Shown here: positions 51,041 through 60,383 of the stretch, piece after piece
Numbering within the stretch: position 1 is the stretch's first letter
How the letters are laid out: each line of letters opens with the position of its first letter
From: JAPPHA01 sp965221575
GTDB taxonomy: Bacteria; Pseudomonadota; Alphaproteobacteria; Rhodobacterales; Rhodobacteraceae
DNA: 64,000 nucleotides
Assembly: GCA_965221575.1 (NCBI GenBank)
Contig: CBDCSM010000014.1
Span: forward strand, 620,001-684,000
Direction: 5' to 3'
The notes under the pieces: model-generated
The model's database searches: none
Told to the model about the DNA's origin: nothing
Seen by the model: only the letters and a program-made list of their open reading frames with translations
Position numbers and translations under genes: made by a program

Positions 51041-53072
51041 TCTGCTGACACCGGACCACCTGCAGCGGGCGGCTTGTGTGTACATCCGCCAGTCCACCCC
51101 GCAGCAGGTTCGCAACAACCTGGAAAGCCAGCGTCTGCAATATGGCTTGGTCACGTACGCACGCGAACTGGGATTTGTCGACGTCCGGGTCATTGACGAC
51201 GACCTTGGGACCACCGCGAGCGGGGTTGAGCGGCCAGGGTTCGACCAGTTGGTCGTGGCGGTCGGCAAGAGTGAGGTCGGCCTGGTGCTTGCGACTGACG
51301 CCTCGCGGCTGGCCCGCAACGGGCGTGACTGGGAGGGTTTGCTGGACTTCTGCGCCGTTGTCGGTTGCCTGGTCGGTGATCGGGACAGGCTCTACGATCC
51401 GGGCACGATGGAAGACCGGATGTATCTCGGCCTTCGCGGTGCGTTCAACCAATTCGAACTGTCGATGTTTCGCAAGCGGTCACAGGAAAGCATCGACGCC
51501 AAAGCGCAACGGGGCGAGTTGTTCCTGCATGCTCCGGCCGGCTATGACCGGGTCGGACGCGACGCCATCGAGATGTCGCCGGACCAGAATGTGCGGAACG
51601 CAATCCGCCTGGTATTCGACACGTTTGATGCGGTTGGCAGCCTGCGGCAGACCTGGTTGTGGTTTCACAACAATCAGGTCGAGATCCCGGTACGCATGTC
51701 GGGCCGGGGCCTGATATGGCGCATCCCGGCAGAGAGCAGCATAACCCAGATCCTGCGCAATCCGATCTATGCCGGGAGCTATGCGTATGGCCGCAAACAG
51801 AGCGAGACGACGATCCGGGATGGCCGCAAGACGGTCGTGATACATAAGCTGGACGCGAATCCGGCCGCGTGGAAGGTGCTGTTGCACGACCGCCATGATG
51901 GCTATATCTCCTGGGATCACTATGAGCGGAACCAGGCGGTGATCAGCGCAAACCGGACGGTTGAGCGTGGCGCGGCCCGGTCCGGGCGTGGATTGCTGAC
52001 CGGCCTGCTGCGGTGCGGCCATTGTCAGCGACGGATCCAGGTGCGCAACAACGGCAAGTCTGTCGGTTACTATTGCCAGGGTGAACACCGGGCGGGCAAG
52101 CGGTGCCTGTCGTTCAGTGCAGTGCGGGTGGATCAGGCGGTCGGACAGGCGGTGATCGACGCACTGCAGCCGCTGGCGATGGAGGCCGCCATGGCGGCGA
52201 TCGAGACCGTCGGCGCGGCGAACCCCGCGATGCTGGATCTGGCGCGCAGCGCCCTTTCGGAAGCCCGCTACAAGGCGGACCGGGCTCGCGACCAGTTTGA
52301 AACGGTCGATCCGTCCAACCACAATGTGTTTCACAATCTGGCGGCGAAGTGGGAGGCCTGCCTTGTCGACGTGTCTGAACGCGAAGCCCGGCTCCGGGAG
52401 CTTGAGGCGGCTCAGCCTGTCGCCCTGACACCGGAACAGCGTCAGACTTTTCTGGCGCTTGGCCAGGATCTTGGCCGGGCCTGGGGCGACGACCGGGCGA
52501 CGCCCGCACTGCGCAAGACGGTGTTGCGAACCGTCCTGGTCGAGATCACGGCCCGGATTGAAGAGACGGATGTGCACCTTGTCCTGCACTGGAAGGGCGG
52601 CGATCACACGGAACTGCGGGTGCCGCGCATGCGGAACGGCGAACATCGCTGGACGACCGATATCGAGACCGTCACGATCGTGCGGCAGCTTGCGCGCACG
52701 CTTGACGATGCCGGGATCGCCGGTCTTCTGAACCGCCTCGGCAAGCGGACCGTGAAGGGTAACAGCTGGAACAAGTCACGTGTTGCTTCCTTGCGGGCCT
52801 CGAACGGCATTGCGGTGTTTCGCAAGGGCGAACGTGCCGAGCGCGGCGAGTTGACCTTGAATGAGGTCGCGGATCGTTTTCAGGTCAGTCAGTCCCATGT
52901 GCGTCGGCTGATCCAGTCCGACCGCCTGCCCGCCCGCCAAGCCTGCAAGGGCGCACCCTGGATCATTCTGGAAGACGACCTCGATGCGCCCGGGATTCGG
53001 GCGATCCTGGAGTTCAAGGGGTCTGCGTCGTCCGATCCGCAGCAACCGGGTTTCGAGTTTCCGGCATGTTGA
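51027..53072 (+). CDS. Large serine recombinase
   Basis: A 681-aa protein. The catalytic Ser is in ACVYIRQSTPQQVRNN (about 14-29), with LATDASRLARNGRDWEGL (about 88) and the long helix NQFELSMFRKRSQESI. The recombinase domain follows (about 170-290: NPIYAGSYAYGRKQSE). A zinc ribbon has LRCGHCQRRIQVRN (about 330) and YYCQGEHRAGKRCLS. A coiled region lies at about 400-460. The C-terminal 100 residues add helix-turn-helix segments (LTLNEVADRFQVSQSHVRRL). The last part is an extension beyond common large serine recombinases. It would catalyse integration or excision of its host element; no attachment site is evident. It ends the three-gene cassette. Confidence 0.9.
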   Translation: MTKSDLLTPDHLQRAACVYIRQSTPQQVRNNLESQRLQYGLVTYARELGFVDVRVIDDDLGTTASGVERPGFDQLVVAVGKSEVGLVLATDASRLARNGRDWEGLLDFCAVVGCLVGDRDRLYDPGTMEDRMYLGLRGAFNQFELSMFRKRSQESIDAKAQRGELFLHAPAGYDRVGRDAIEMSPDQNVRNAIRLVFDTFDAVGSLRQTWLWFHNNQVEIPVRMSGRGLIWRIPAESSITQILRNPIYAGSYAYGRKQSETTIRDGRKTVVIHKLDANPAAWKVLLHDRHDGYISWDHYERNQAVISANRTVERGAARSGRGLLTGLLRCGHCQRRIQVRNNGKSVGYYCQGEHRAGKRCLSFSAVRVDQAVGQAVIDALQPLAMEAAMAAIETVGAANPAMLDLARSALSEARYKADRARDQFETVDPSNHNVFHNLAAKWEACLVDVSEREARLRELEAAQPVALTPEQRQTFLALGQDLGRAWGDDRATPALRKTVLRTVLVEITARIEETDVHLVLHWKGGDHTELRVPRMRNGEHRWTTDIETVTIVRQLARTLDDAGIAGLLNRLGKRTVKGNSWNKSRVASLRASNGIAVFRKGERAERGELTLNEVADRFQVSQSHVRRLIQSDRLPARQACKGAPWIILEDDLDAPGIRAILEFKGSASSDPQQPGFEFPAC

Positions 53073-53134
53073 TCCTCGAAGGGAATCCCGCTCAACACGG
53101 AGGTGGAGACCGCGTGACGGGTATGCTGCATGTT

Positions 53135-53146
53135 CGTTACGTAACG
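53135..53146. repeat. CGTTACGTAACG palindrome, copy 1
   Basis: A 12-bp perfect palindrome between the recombinase stop and the 95-aa gene, identical to 53483-53494. Confidence 0.6.
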
Positions 53147-53175
53147 TCTGCACAACGGGATCGAAAGGAATGGTC

Positions 53176-53463
53176 ATGGCCCTGACCAATGCCGAAAGGC
53201 AACGCCGCTACCGGGCCCGACGCAAGGGCGCGCTGCCGCCGGTCAAGCGTGTCCGGTCGGCAAGACCGCCGTCGCGGGCGCAACGATGGCGCGCCGCCGT
53301 TGCAACCCTGCTTGAACTTCAGGAGTACTACAGTGAGCGGCTTGAAAACGCGCCGGTGCCATTGCGTGACAGTCCCTATGGCCTCAAGTTGCAGGCCATC
53401 GATGAGCTTGACTTCAGTGATCTTGAGGCCATTGAAGTCCCCCTTGGCTACGGAAATGACTGA
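53176..53463 (+). CDS. Small basic protein downstream of serine recombinase
   Basis: 95 aa: MALTNAERQRRYRARRKGAL, KRVRSARPPSRAQRWRAAV, LELQEYYSERLENAPVPL, then an acidic LDFSDLEAIEVPLGYGND. The N-terminal ERQRRYRARRK segment is widespread in small mobile-element proteins and probably binds DNA. AAAGGA lies 7 nt before the ATG at 53176. It is bracketed by two copies of CGTTACGTAACG. No function is known to me. Confidence 0.6.
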   Translation: MALTNAERQRRYRARRKGALPPVKRVRSARPPSRAQRWRAAVATLLELQEYYSERLENAPVPLRDSPYGLKLQAIDELDFSDLEAIEVPLGYGND

Positions 53464-53760
53464 CCGGGTTCCACGGCATAATCGTTACGTAACGGACAAG
53501 CCCCCTGGTGGTGCAGCCGGCTTGAGGACAGTCAATCCGGGTTCACGCTTCGCACAGAGAGCCGCGCATGTTTAACTCCGTCCAGCGAACAACAGACCAG
53601 ATCCTGAACCTTGCGGGTCGGATTGGGACTGGCTAGGAATGAGGGCGCAACGTGCTGCCTGCAGGTCAGGCAATCATGTCGAAGGGACAGAAAGGAGGTC
53701 CGTTGACATCATGGGTGACATAAAAAATACCGCAATTTCAACGATGTGGTGAGGTGGGGT
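53464..53760. other. Intergenic with palindrome copy 2
   Basis: Only the repeat at 53483-53494 stands out; no gene is visible. Confidence 0.5.
53483..53494. repeat. CGTTACGTAACG palindrome, copy 2
   Basis: Identical to 53135-53146, with 348 bp from start to start. The two copies bracket the 95-aa gene. Confidence 0.6.
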
Positions 53761-54177
53761 TTATGCGGATACCTTCGAAGGATGTCCCGAAACCATCACC
53801 TGGCAGGGCAGACCCGTGAGCAGTTCAAGGAGTGCGACATGGTCGGCGTCGGTGTAGTCGTGGCGGTACCGCCGGTCCGACCGGCGGGTCGCACGCAGGT
53901 ACGGCGGATCGCTGTAGACCAGTTCCGTGCCCCGGAACCGGAAGTCGGACAAGAACTCGTGGGCGCAGCCGTGGATCAGTTCCACCGGGTAGTCGCAACC
54001 GAACCCGTCAAGCGCACGCCGGTCCCGGTCGATCCCGATCGAGCGCAGCGCCGGGGCCTTGCGCTTCATCAGCGCACCGCCCCCAAGGTGCGATTCAACA
54101 TAAAGATCATGCGGGGGCTGGAGTCCCAGAAGCATCTGGCACAGCCCGGTCGCGGCCTTGGATCCGAAGTATCCCAT
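53761..54177 (-). pseudogene. D12-class DNA adenine methylase, N-terminal fragment
   Basis: 138 codons: MGYFGSKAATGLCQMLLGLQ, YVESHLGGGALMKRK (SAM-binding motif, FxGxG-like), then RGTELVYSDPPYLRATRRSD with the catalytic DPPY. It ends LLTGLPCQVMVSGHPSKVSA and stops, while full-length enzymes are about 270 aa. The target-recognition and C-terminal part are missing. Probably inactive. It is at the far end of the IS66 cargo. Confidence 0.75.
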
Positions 54178-54459
54178 CGGCGGTCCCCGTTGCTCTCGAT
54201 GACCACCGTTAGCCGGATCCGTCTACGGTGTCAACCTCCCACCGCAACCAGTCTCTTCATCAATGCCGCAGACAGATGGGCGGGGTCCGGCCGGTCACGG
54301 CCCGGTCCCCGACTTTCCGAAGGTGGCCGACAGCCTTCCACCTCACTGCAAACCAAACAACTGTCACCCCGACATCAAGTCGGAATCAGGGGGTGAGCAG
54401 TTACGTGGGACTTTTGGTTCCCATGTTGGGCCAGGGCCGACTCCGGCATCGCCGCGGCG

Positions 54460-54935
54460 ATGCTGCGCATCGGCGCGAGCCTCGACCTCGAGACCGTGCT
54501 GCGCGAGGTGGTCGAGAGCGCGCGGGTCCTGACCGGCGCGAGCTACGCCGCCATCGCCACCATCGACGAGACCGGCACGCCCCAGGAGTTCGTCACCTCG
54601 GGCTTCACCGAGGAAGGCCACCGTCGGCTTGCGGAGTGGGCCGAGGGCCCGCGCCTGTTCGAGCCTTCCGCGACCTCGAGGGGCCGCTGCGCATCGCCGA
54701 CGTCCCCGCCTACGTGCGCTCGCTCGGCTTCGCCACCGACCGGCTGCCGTCGAAGACCTTCCAGGGCACCCCGATGCGCCATCGCGGCGCCCATGTCGGC
54801 AACTTCTACCTCGTCGACAAGGCGGGCGGGGCCGAGTTCACCGACGAGGACGAGGAGCTGCTGGTGCTCTTCGCCTCCCAGGCCGCGGCCGCCATCGTCA
54901 ACGCGCGCATCGAAAAAGACGTCCCGCCCGGCAAA
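54460..54935 (+). pseudogene. GAF-domain sensor fragment with frameshift
   Basis: The first frame reads MLRIGASLDLETVLREVVES, LTGASYAAIATIDETGTPQE. The frame changes near 54660 to FRDLEGPLRIADVPAYVRSL, then GAHVGNFYLVDKAGGAEFTD and FASQAAAAIVNARI. Together this is one GAF domain of a sensor kinase or diguanylate-cyclase-type protein. The upstream part is cut at the MITE-like repeat and nothing follows the GAF. The very high GC and GAG/GCC codon use differ from the neighbours. Confidence 0.75.
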
Positions 54936-55047
54936 CGTTGGTCATCTACAATCAGGAGAACAGGGCTTGACATGTAAAACGCCATAAGAACGCTTACGCT
55001 GACAGTGGACGGACAGGTTTCCGTCACGCAAATGAGAGGGAATACCG

Positions 55048-56043
55048 ATGCGACTGAACCACAAGGCGACGCCGGTCCTTGCCGTTCTGGCATTGATCGT
55101 TTTGACAAGCGGGGCTGCCAGGGCGCAGGTGACCGCTGGCCAGGTGACTAACCCCGAGAGCCTCAAGGCCTTCGTTCTCGGTGCCAAGGCGCATATCGAG
55201 GCGATCACGGACATGAATGAAGGAGCAAGGCTCAGGGAGAGGCTGAAAACGGAGGGCAACTGGAAGTCCGGATCGATGTTCCTCGTTATATTTCTGGAGA
55301 CGGGGGAGCCGTTCATCCACGGGAATGATCGTGCGGCGGAGAGCAAGAATCTGCTGAGCGTCGAGGACGAAGGCGGAACCAGGGTCGTCGAGGAACTCCT
55401 CGCGGCCGCCGCCCAGGGCGGCGGTTTCGTCGAATACCAGGATGGAGGGGCGAAGACGGCATACGCTGTCGAATACACCTCCGGGATCACCGCAAGACGA
55501 TTCGTGCTGGTCGGCGGTTACTCGCAGGACGTCTCCCATGTCCCAATACGGATGGCGGATCTGCCGAAGCCCAAGGTTGCCGCATCGCAGGTCGTGGACC
55601 GCGAGACACTCATCACCTTCGTCGAGGAAGCGGCAAAGGTGTACCGCGAGGCCGTCATGTCCGAAGGCTATAGCGGCCTCACCAGAGTCAGGAACGCCTT
55701 CCGGGAAGAAGGAGGGGACTGGAAATCAGGTTCCATCTACCTATGGGTCGTGAGTGCCGGGGGCGTCACCCTGTTTCACGGGTCGGAGCCCTGGCGCGAA
55801 GGAAAGCCCACGGATATGGTGAGGACGGACTCCAAGGGGATAAAGATCGCCGAGGAGTTGATCGGAGGTGCGCGGCGCGAAGGTCGGAAGTTCCTGCGGT
55901 ATCACTACGACAACCCGGCAATTGAGGGAGACGAGGAAACCGGTTCCCCGAAATTCGGCTACGCGGTGAGCTTCCCGGTGCCCAACACGGATCAGAGAGG
56001 CGTCATCGGCTCGGGCATATATCTCGCCACGGACGGCGGGTGA
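55048..56043 (+). CDS. Periplasmic tandem Cache-domain protein
   Basis: 331 aa with a clear signal peptide (MRLNHKATPVLAVLALIVLT, cut after ARA near residue 26). Two similar halves follow: ESLKAFVLGAKAHIEAITDM ... NWKSGSMFLVIFLETGEPFI (about 37-95) and ETLITFVEEAAKVYREAVMS ... DWKSGSIYLWVVSAGGVTLF (about 187-250). Each looks like a small Cache sensory domain. No membrane helix after the signal and no output domain, so it is a soluble periplasmic ligand-binding protein. GAGAGGGAATACCG precedes the ATG. No obvious partner kinase lies nearby. Not visibly linked to the mobile elements. Confidence 0.75.
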   Translation: MRLNHKATPVLAVLALIVLTSGAARAQVTAGQVTNPESLKAFVLGAKAHIEAITDMNEGARLRERLKTEGNWKSGSMFLVIFLETGEPFIHGNDRAAESKNLLSVEDEGGTRVVEELLAAAAQGGGFVEYQDGGAKTAYAVEYTSGITARRFVLVGGYSQDVSHVPIRMADLPKPKVAASQVVDRETLITFVEEAAKVYREAVMSEGYSGLTRVRNAFREEGGDWKSGSIYLWVVSAGGVTLFHGSEPWREGKPTDMVRTDSKGIKIAEELIGGARREGRKFLRYHYDNPAIEGDEETGSPKFGYAVSFPVPNTDQRGVIGSGIYLATDGG

Positions 56044-57119
56044 TCCTCGACGCCTGATCCCCAGGCTACAAGAACATGGCCTACCTTGTGGCAGGCCTGG
56101 TCACTATGGCTCTATCGACGCTTCCCCACGGCGGCGCGCGCCAGTCGTCGCAGCGAGAGAGAACCTGGGAACCACCGAAATCCGCGGGGTTTCACCGCTG
56201 ACAGGTCTTGTTTCTGATCTGCGTTGGCAGAGCTGGAAATGCTTTGGCTGACGTGGTCTTCGGAGTTCTCATGCCAATCGCGGGTCTGTTCCGAGTGAGT
56301 GCAGGAAAGTACGCCAAGGATTTGTCAACCGGCAATGACATGCCCGTTTGTGAGAAATTCATTGAGAAACGGGTAAAGATACATGAATCCAGCACCAGAG
56401 AGCTGATTCCGGCACCACTCGACAAACCTCCGTTTGTGATGCACAACGGTAAAAACAATCGGAAATTCACCTTGCCTTCCAGTCTCTTCTATTGGCACTG
56501 CTGTTGTTGCCGTACGATTTAGCACTCATTCGGAACAGACCCGAAAATGCTTAGAGTGTCATTCCGCCCTCTACCGGAATCGACCCCTGGTAGGACCTCT
56601 CGCGCAGCAGGGCGCAACGACTGGCCCCCTGGGAAGGCGCGCCGCGATCGGTGCACAGGCCGGCGGCCCTCCCTCTGGCATATCGCCAGCGGAACGGGAA
56701 AGACGCCACGCCGCACCAGGCGCGGCCGTGGAACGGAACCAGAAACCAGGGAAAATCAACAGACGACGCAGTTTACCCGCTTTCACCGGACCCGCCCACA
56801 ACCCGAAAACGGAAGCATGTCCCATCAATTTATCCGGCAGATTCGGGACTTGACCCGCCCGAATTTCATCCAACGTAGCCACCCGGAGCGGAGCGACGAT
56901 GGCGCCGCGCTCCGCGCGGCGCTCGGTGGTTGCGCTCATGCCTTCCAGGCGGAACGTGACCCGGCCTTCGTTGACCCCCGTCACCTCCGCGGTCTGGCTG
57001 TTCACGAGCCTGCTGCGCAACCGACCCCATCGCCGCGTCGGCCCCGACAGGCCTGGCCGTCATGACAGCCTCCTGGAATCGGGCGATCGGACGGGCTCGC
57101 TGTGCGTGCGGCCCGGCGC
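56044..57119. other. Gene-poor region with remnants
   Basis: Several open frames of 75-170 codons exist on both strands, but none has a recognisable domain. The minus frame 56571-57020 (RVTFRLEGMSATTERRAERG) may be a decayed gene. I do not call a gene here. Confidence 0.45.
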
Positions 57120-57440
57120 CTACCAGCGGATCGCGACGCGCAGCATCACCGCGTGCTCGATCGGCGCTCCCGATCCGGCATCGTTCGCGGGCTCTCTGCG
57201 GGTCGCGTCGAGCGTGACCTCGAAGCCGGGATCGCCCTGCACCGCCGAGGTCAGCCGCCAGCCGAGCCGGTAGTCGCGCCGGCCGTTGGACAGCCCCACG
57301 CCCGCCTGCGGCGTCAGCGTGAACCGGTCCGCCAGCACGGGGAAGCCGTATCCAACCTTGAACTCGAGGCGCCGGTTGGCCAGGTCGTCGCCAGCCCCGG
57401 CCCCGTTGTCGCTGGCCGCCAGCCTTGATCTTCGCGACAA
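57120..57440 (-). pseudogene. C-terminal fragment of an outer-membrane autotransporter barrel
   Basis: About 95 codons: LEFKVGYGFPVLADRFTLTP, AGVGLSNGRRDYRLGWRLTS and EHAVMLRVAIRW-stop. Alternating hydrophobic strands and a final aromatic residue (Trp) are typical of the last strands of an outer-membrane barrel. The upstream passenger is missing. It is fused out of register to a resolvase fragment at about 57421. Confidence 0.6.
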
Positions 57441-57684
57441 TTACCTGAAGGTCGCGCAGTGAACGTGCCAGGCGGTCGACGCGGGTGACCACCAGTGTCT
57501 CGTCCGGATGGATGAAGTCGAGGATGATCCCGAGTTCGGGACGTCGCTCGAGACTGGAGCCGCTGCCAGTTTCGGTCCGGATCATGGTACATCCTGCTGC
57601 CTCGGGTGCTGCGATCTGGGCATCGAGGTTCTGGTCTACGGTCGAGACCTTGGCATAGCCGATCCGGGCAGTAGAGCTGTTCAT
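57421..57684 (-). pseudogene. Serine resolvase/invertase, N-terminal fragment
   Basis: About 88 codons: MNSSTARIGYAKVSTVDQNL, DETLVVTRVDRLARSLRDLQ. This is the catalytic start of a Hin/Tn3-type recombinase with the Ser in AKVSTVDQ and Arg in RVDRLARS. It ends at VIVAKIKA, where sequence switches to the autotransporter fragment. No HTH part follows. Confidence 0.7.
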
Positions 57685-58408
57685 TTTGAGTATGCCACCG
57701 GGGTGTGTTGTGCATTACGACGGAACCGACCCAAAATGAACACTGGAAAGCGGTGTTCGGGTGTTCATCCAGTCAGTCATCATGGGTACACCCAAAGTGA
57801 CGCTCTTGCAGTCCTCTGTTCGAAGTCGATGCGCTCGTTGAGTGTCACTGAGGCCGTAGCGGCCGCGGCGAATAGCAATAAATTCGTTCCGTACCCAAGC
57901 GTCGCCATCGCCGGATATGCCTCAATGATAATTCCGGCACAGAGATCGCTCGACTATTTCGCCAATGCAGTGGCGTTGGAAGAAATTCTGCAAATGCCCG
58001 TCGAGTGTGAGCTCAGTTACGGCTGCGACTCACTTCCCCCCTCCCCCTCCTCCTGAGATATTTTGGGGTGGATTACCGGCACCAGTGAAATGACGCTGTG
58101 GTTACAGTCGGAAGCGAAATACAGGTGAACGCACGTGCGATTCAGTGCCGAAATAACCGTAGAGTGCCGAATGAGTGTTTTTTCGACGTTGAGCAACAAT
58201 TTGGGGCCGGAAGAAGCGGTCCCCAAAAAACCGGACCTTTGAAAGGCCTCAGGCCGCGCGAAACGGACTGCGGATGAGGTTTTGGTCATTCAGGACAGAA
58301 TTGCTCTCAGAGAGCACGAAAATGGCCTTTACGGCGAAATGTTCTGTTTGCGGCTGAAATGTCGGATTTGGACGCTTTGTCGAGGTGTCCTCGGCTTGAT
58401 CGGCACTA
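57685..58408. other. No recognisable gene
   Basis: Short open frames only. A pyrimidine-rich tract (CCCCCCTCCCCCTCCTCC-like, about 58033) is the one notable feature. Confidence 0.4.
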
Positions 58409-58462
58409 TTAGGGTGGCAAGGTGCTGGAAGTTCCCTGCCATCACAAACTCGAGACTTATCT
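58409..58462 (+). pseudogene. Fragment of a tyrosine recombinase like that at 4931-5923
   Basis: AGGGTGGCAAGGTGCTGGAA and the following bases repeat 5539-5591 with a few changes (translation GGKVLEVPCHHKLETYL). It spans only the Lys-hairpin region. Flanks do not match. Confidence 0.6.
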
Positions 58463-58809
58463 TATGCCAGGAAGGAAAGGTTACCCACCACATTCACCAC
58501 GAGATCCGGCTCATGCGACTGAACCCACCAACGAATTCGATATCTTCGATATTCAGGCTCCAGCATTCCAGAAAGGTCGATCGGACATGTGCAACTCCTC
58601 CAAGTGAAGGTGCCGGATCCCAGCTCCGAGAAAGGCCGGTGTCCATGCTACTTTCGTACGCGTTCCGTTCTTCAAATTGTCCATATACGTAGCTTCGGGC
58701 CTTTTGGGCCTAGTACAACAATCCGTGTCGAAACGCACGGTAAAATGCCGGCGGTGGGAGCGATTCCCCTATGGCGCAGTTTTTTGGGGATCAAGGTTGA
58801 AAAAGCGAA

Positions 58810-59293
58810 TCATGCGGCCAATGCCAGTGCCAGGTTGTCGTTGGCGACTGTTGGCGGCTTCCATTGCTGCCAACTCCGGGCGAGCACAGCCCATGCCCGG
58901 TCGAAGCGACGCGACTTTAACAGTGACCGGAATGTCAGCACGCCTTGGCCGCCGTCACGTCCCCAGCGCTGGCCCGAGCGCTTCATGCGGGAGTTGACCA
59001 GAAACCTGTTCGCGGCCTCCACGGCACCCGACCCGATCGGGTAGCCTGCATTGGCGACTTGGCTATAGTTCATCCGTTTTCTGTTGGTCCGGAAGTAGCC
59101 AAGCTCGCGAGCAATATCGGTGCTGCCCTTTCCCTTGCGCAGCAGGTAGCGGAGCGCGTCGATCACCTTGCCTGCCCCCTTGGGATCGTGGCGAAGGACG
59201 TGGCGCCATGTCTCGAACCAGGCCTCGCCTTCCGCGCTGTCCGGACCGAAGGCGGCGTCGGCGGCGGCCTTCAAATGCTGGGCCGCGTGGAAA
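58810..59293 (-). pseudogene. ISKra4 family transposase, C-terminal part cut by the right RIT
   Basis: About 160 codons: SFHAAQHLKAAADAAFGPDS, KVIDALRYLLRKGKGSTDIA, then YPIGSGAVEAANRFLVNSRM with the catalytic Glu and MKRSGQRWGRDGGQGVLTFR. This is the end of an ISKra4 transposase, third type in the window. It is broken at the His-containing FHA segment by a RIT element whose target hexamer is TGGAAA (59288-59293). The remainder lies beyond the right RIT, outside the window. Confidence 0.82.
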
Positions 59294-59319
59294 CTATGCC
59301 GAATTCGGCATAGTTTCCA
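59288..59319. repeat. Right RIT boundary palindrome (32 bp, perfect)
   Basis: Outer arms TGGAAA and TTTCCA flank inner arms CTATGCCGAA and TTCGGCATAG. TGGAAA is in frame with the ISKra4 transposase, so it is target sequence. The RIT core ACATGCCGAG that should follow directly is displaced to 61913 by the 2593-bp IS91-type element. Confidence 0.9.
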
Positions 59320-59525
59320 TTGAACTGAGCCGCGTTCCGCGGCGGTGGGTGCTGACAGGTTTGGCATGCCCCTGAACAGCGGCCATCGCGGAATTCAACG
59401 TCTTCTGTTGGCGCACTGAGGCGTTTCCATCTCTCTCTCGTTTGGTGACAATCGGTCGCGGATGCACCGGTCGCGACAGGTGCCGGTGTTCTCCATGACC
59501 AATCACACTTCAAGGGAGAAGACCC

Positions 59526-60380
59526 ATGACACCGTTACGCAAACGAATGGTGGACGACATGACTGTTCGCGGCCTGGCCGAGAACACGATGCGTTTGTAT
59601 CTCAACTCCGTCTCCGGGCTTGCGCGCTACTACAAGCGCAGCCCCGAGAAGATCTCTGCACAGGAGGTACAGAACTACCTGCTCCACCTTCACGAGGAGC
59701 GTGGACTGACCTGGCAGAGCTGCAACTGCATGCGGCACGGGATCCGCTTTCTGTACCGCATCACGCTCGGTCGGCCGGACCCGCATTTCTATGTGCCAGG
59801 AGCCAAGACGCCTTCGAAGCTGCCCGAGATCCTCAACCACGACGAGTTGGTGCGCCTGTTTTCGGTCACCACCAACATCAAGCATCGTGCCGTGTTGATG
59901 ACGGCCTATGCCGCGGGGCTCCGGGCGAGCGAGATCTGCCATTTGCAGGTCTCGGACATTGATTCCGGACGGATGTGCCTGCGCATCGACCAGGGCAAGG
60001 GAAACAAGGACCGCTACGTCCCGCTCTCGCAGCGGCTTCTCGTGCAATTGCGTGACTACTGGCGTCACCAACGCCCCGAGTCCTGGCTGTTCCCCAGCCG
60101 GTATTGCGACCGGCCGATGGCCCGCGACGGCGCAGGATACATGTACCGTAAAGCGAAGCGGAAGGCCGGGATTACCAAGTCCGGCGGCATACACACGTTG
60201 AGGCATTGCTACGCAACGGGGCTTCTGGAAGCGGGGGTCGAACTCCCGGTCATTCAGCGTCGTCTCGGTCATGGCTCGATCCGTTCGACCATGCGCTACC
60301 TGCATCTCGCCCGCGAGAAGACAAGCGCCACGCCGTCCCCGCTGGATCTGCTGGAGTTCCCGAAGGCCGTTCCGGCCTGA
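59526..60380 (+). CDS. IS91-associated tyrosine recombinase, copy 2
   Basis: 284 aa, identical to the protein at 1837-2691: the motifs AAGLRASEI, HTLRHCYATGL, RRLGHGSI and MRYLH are all kept. The ATG at 59526 follows AAGGGAGAAGACCC. It is the first gene of the element; about 205 bp separate it from the recombinase-side end. Because both copies are intact they could complement each other. Confidence 0.9.
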   Translation: MTPLRKRMVDDMTVRGLAENTMRLYLNSVSGLARYYKRSPEKISAQEVQNYLLHLHEERGLTWQSCNCMRHGIRFLYRITLGRPDPHFYVPGAKTPSKLPEILNHDELVRLFSVTTNIKHRAVLMTAYAAGLRASEICHLQVSDIDSGRMCLRIDQGKGNKDRYVPLSQRLLVQLRDYWRHQRPESWLFPSRYCDRPMARDGAGYMYRKAKRKAGITKSGGIHTLRHCYATGLLEAGVELPVIQRRLGHGSIRSTMRYLHLAREKTSATPSPLDLLEFPKAVPA

Positions 60381-60383
60381 GCC

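Larger units (their letters stand above)
48817..54404. mobile_element. IS66/ISBst12-type transposon with 3.8-kb cargo
   Basis: Ends GTAACTGCTCACCCC (48817) and its inverse (to 54404) are flanked by an 8-bp duplication GTGGGACT (48809-48816 and 54405-54412), the size typical of IS66. It carries tnpC and a small accessory gene on the minus strand. The rest is cargo: DUF5372-like gene, small gene, large serine recombinase, 95-aa gene and a broken methylase. The clean duplication shows that the whole 5.6 kb moved as one unit. Confidence 0.85.
48486..54438. mobile_element. MITE-like repeat 2, interrupted by an IS66-type transposon
   Basis: Left end GGCCTCAACCCAACATGGG and right end (inverse) GGCCCTGGCCCAACATGGG share about 40 bp of inverted repeat, including CCAAAAGTCCCACAA. 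Without the nested element the unit is about 357 bp and has no gene. The outer 16 bp match MITE-like repeat 1 at 17204. Confidence 0.6.

Noticed and set aside
56208..56522. 104-codon plus-strand frame as a small membrane protein
   Set aside because: No ribosome site, no family resemblance, poor codon character. It lies in a gene-poor decayed stretch.
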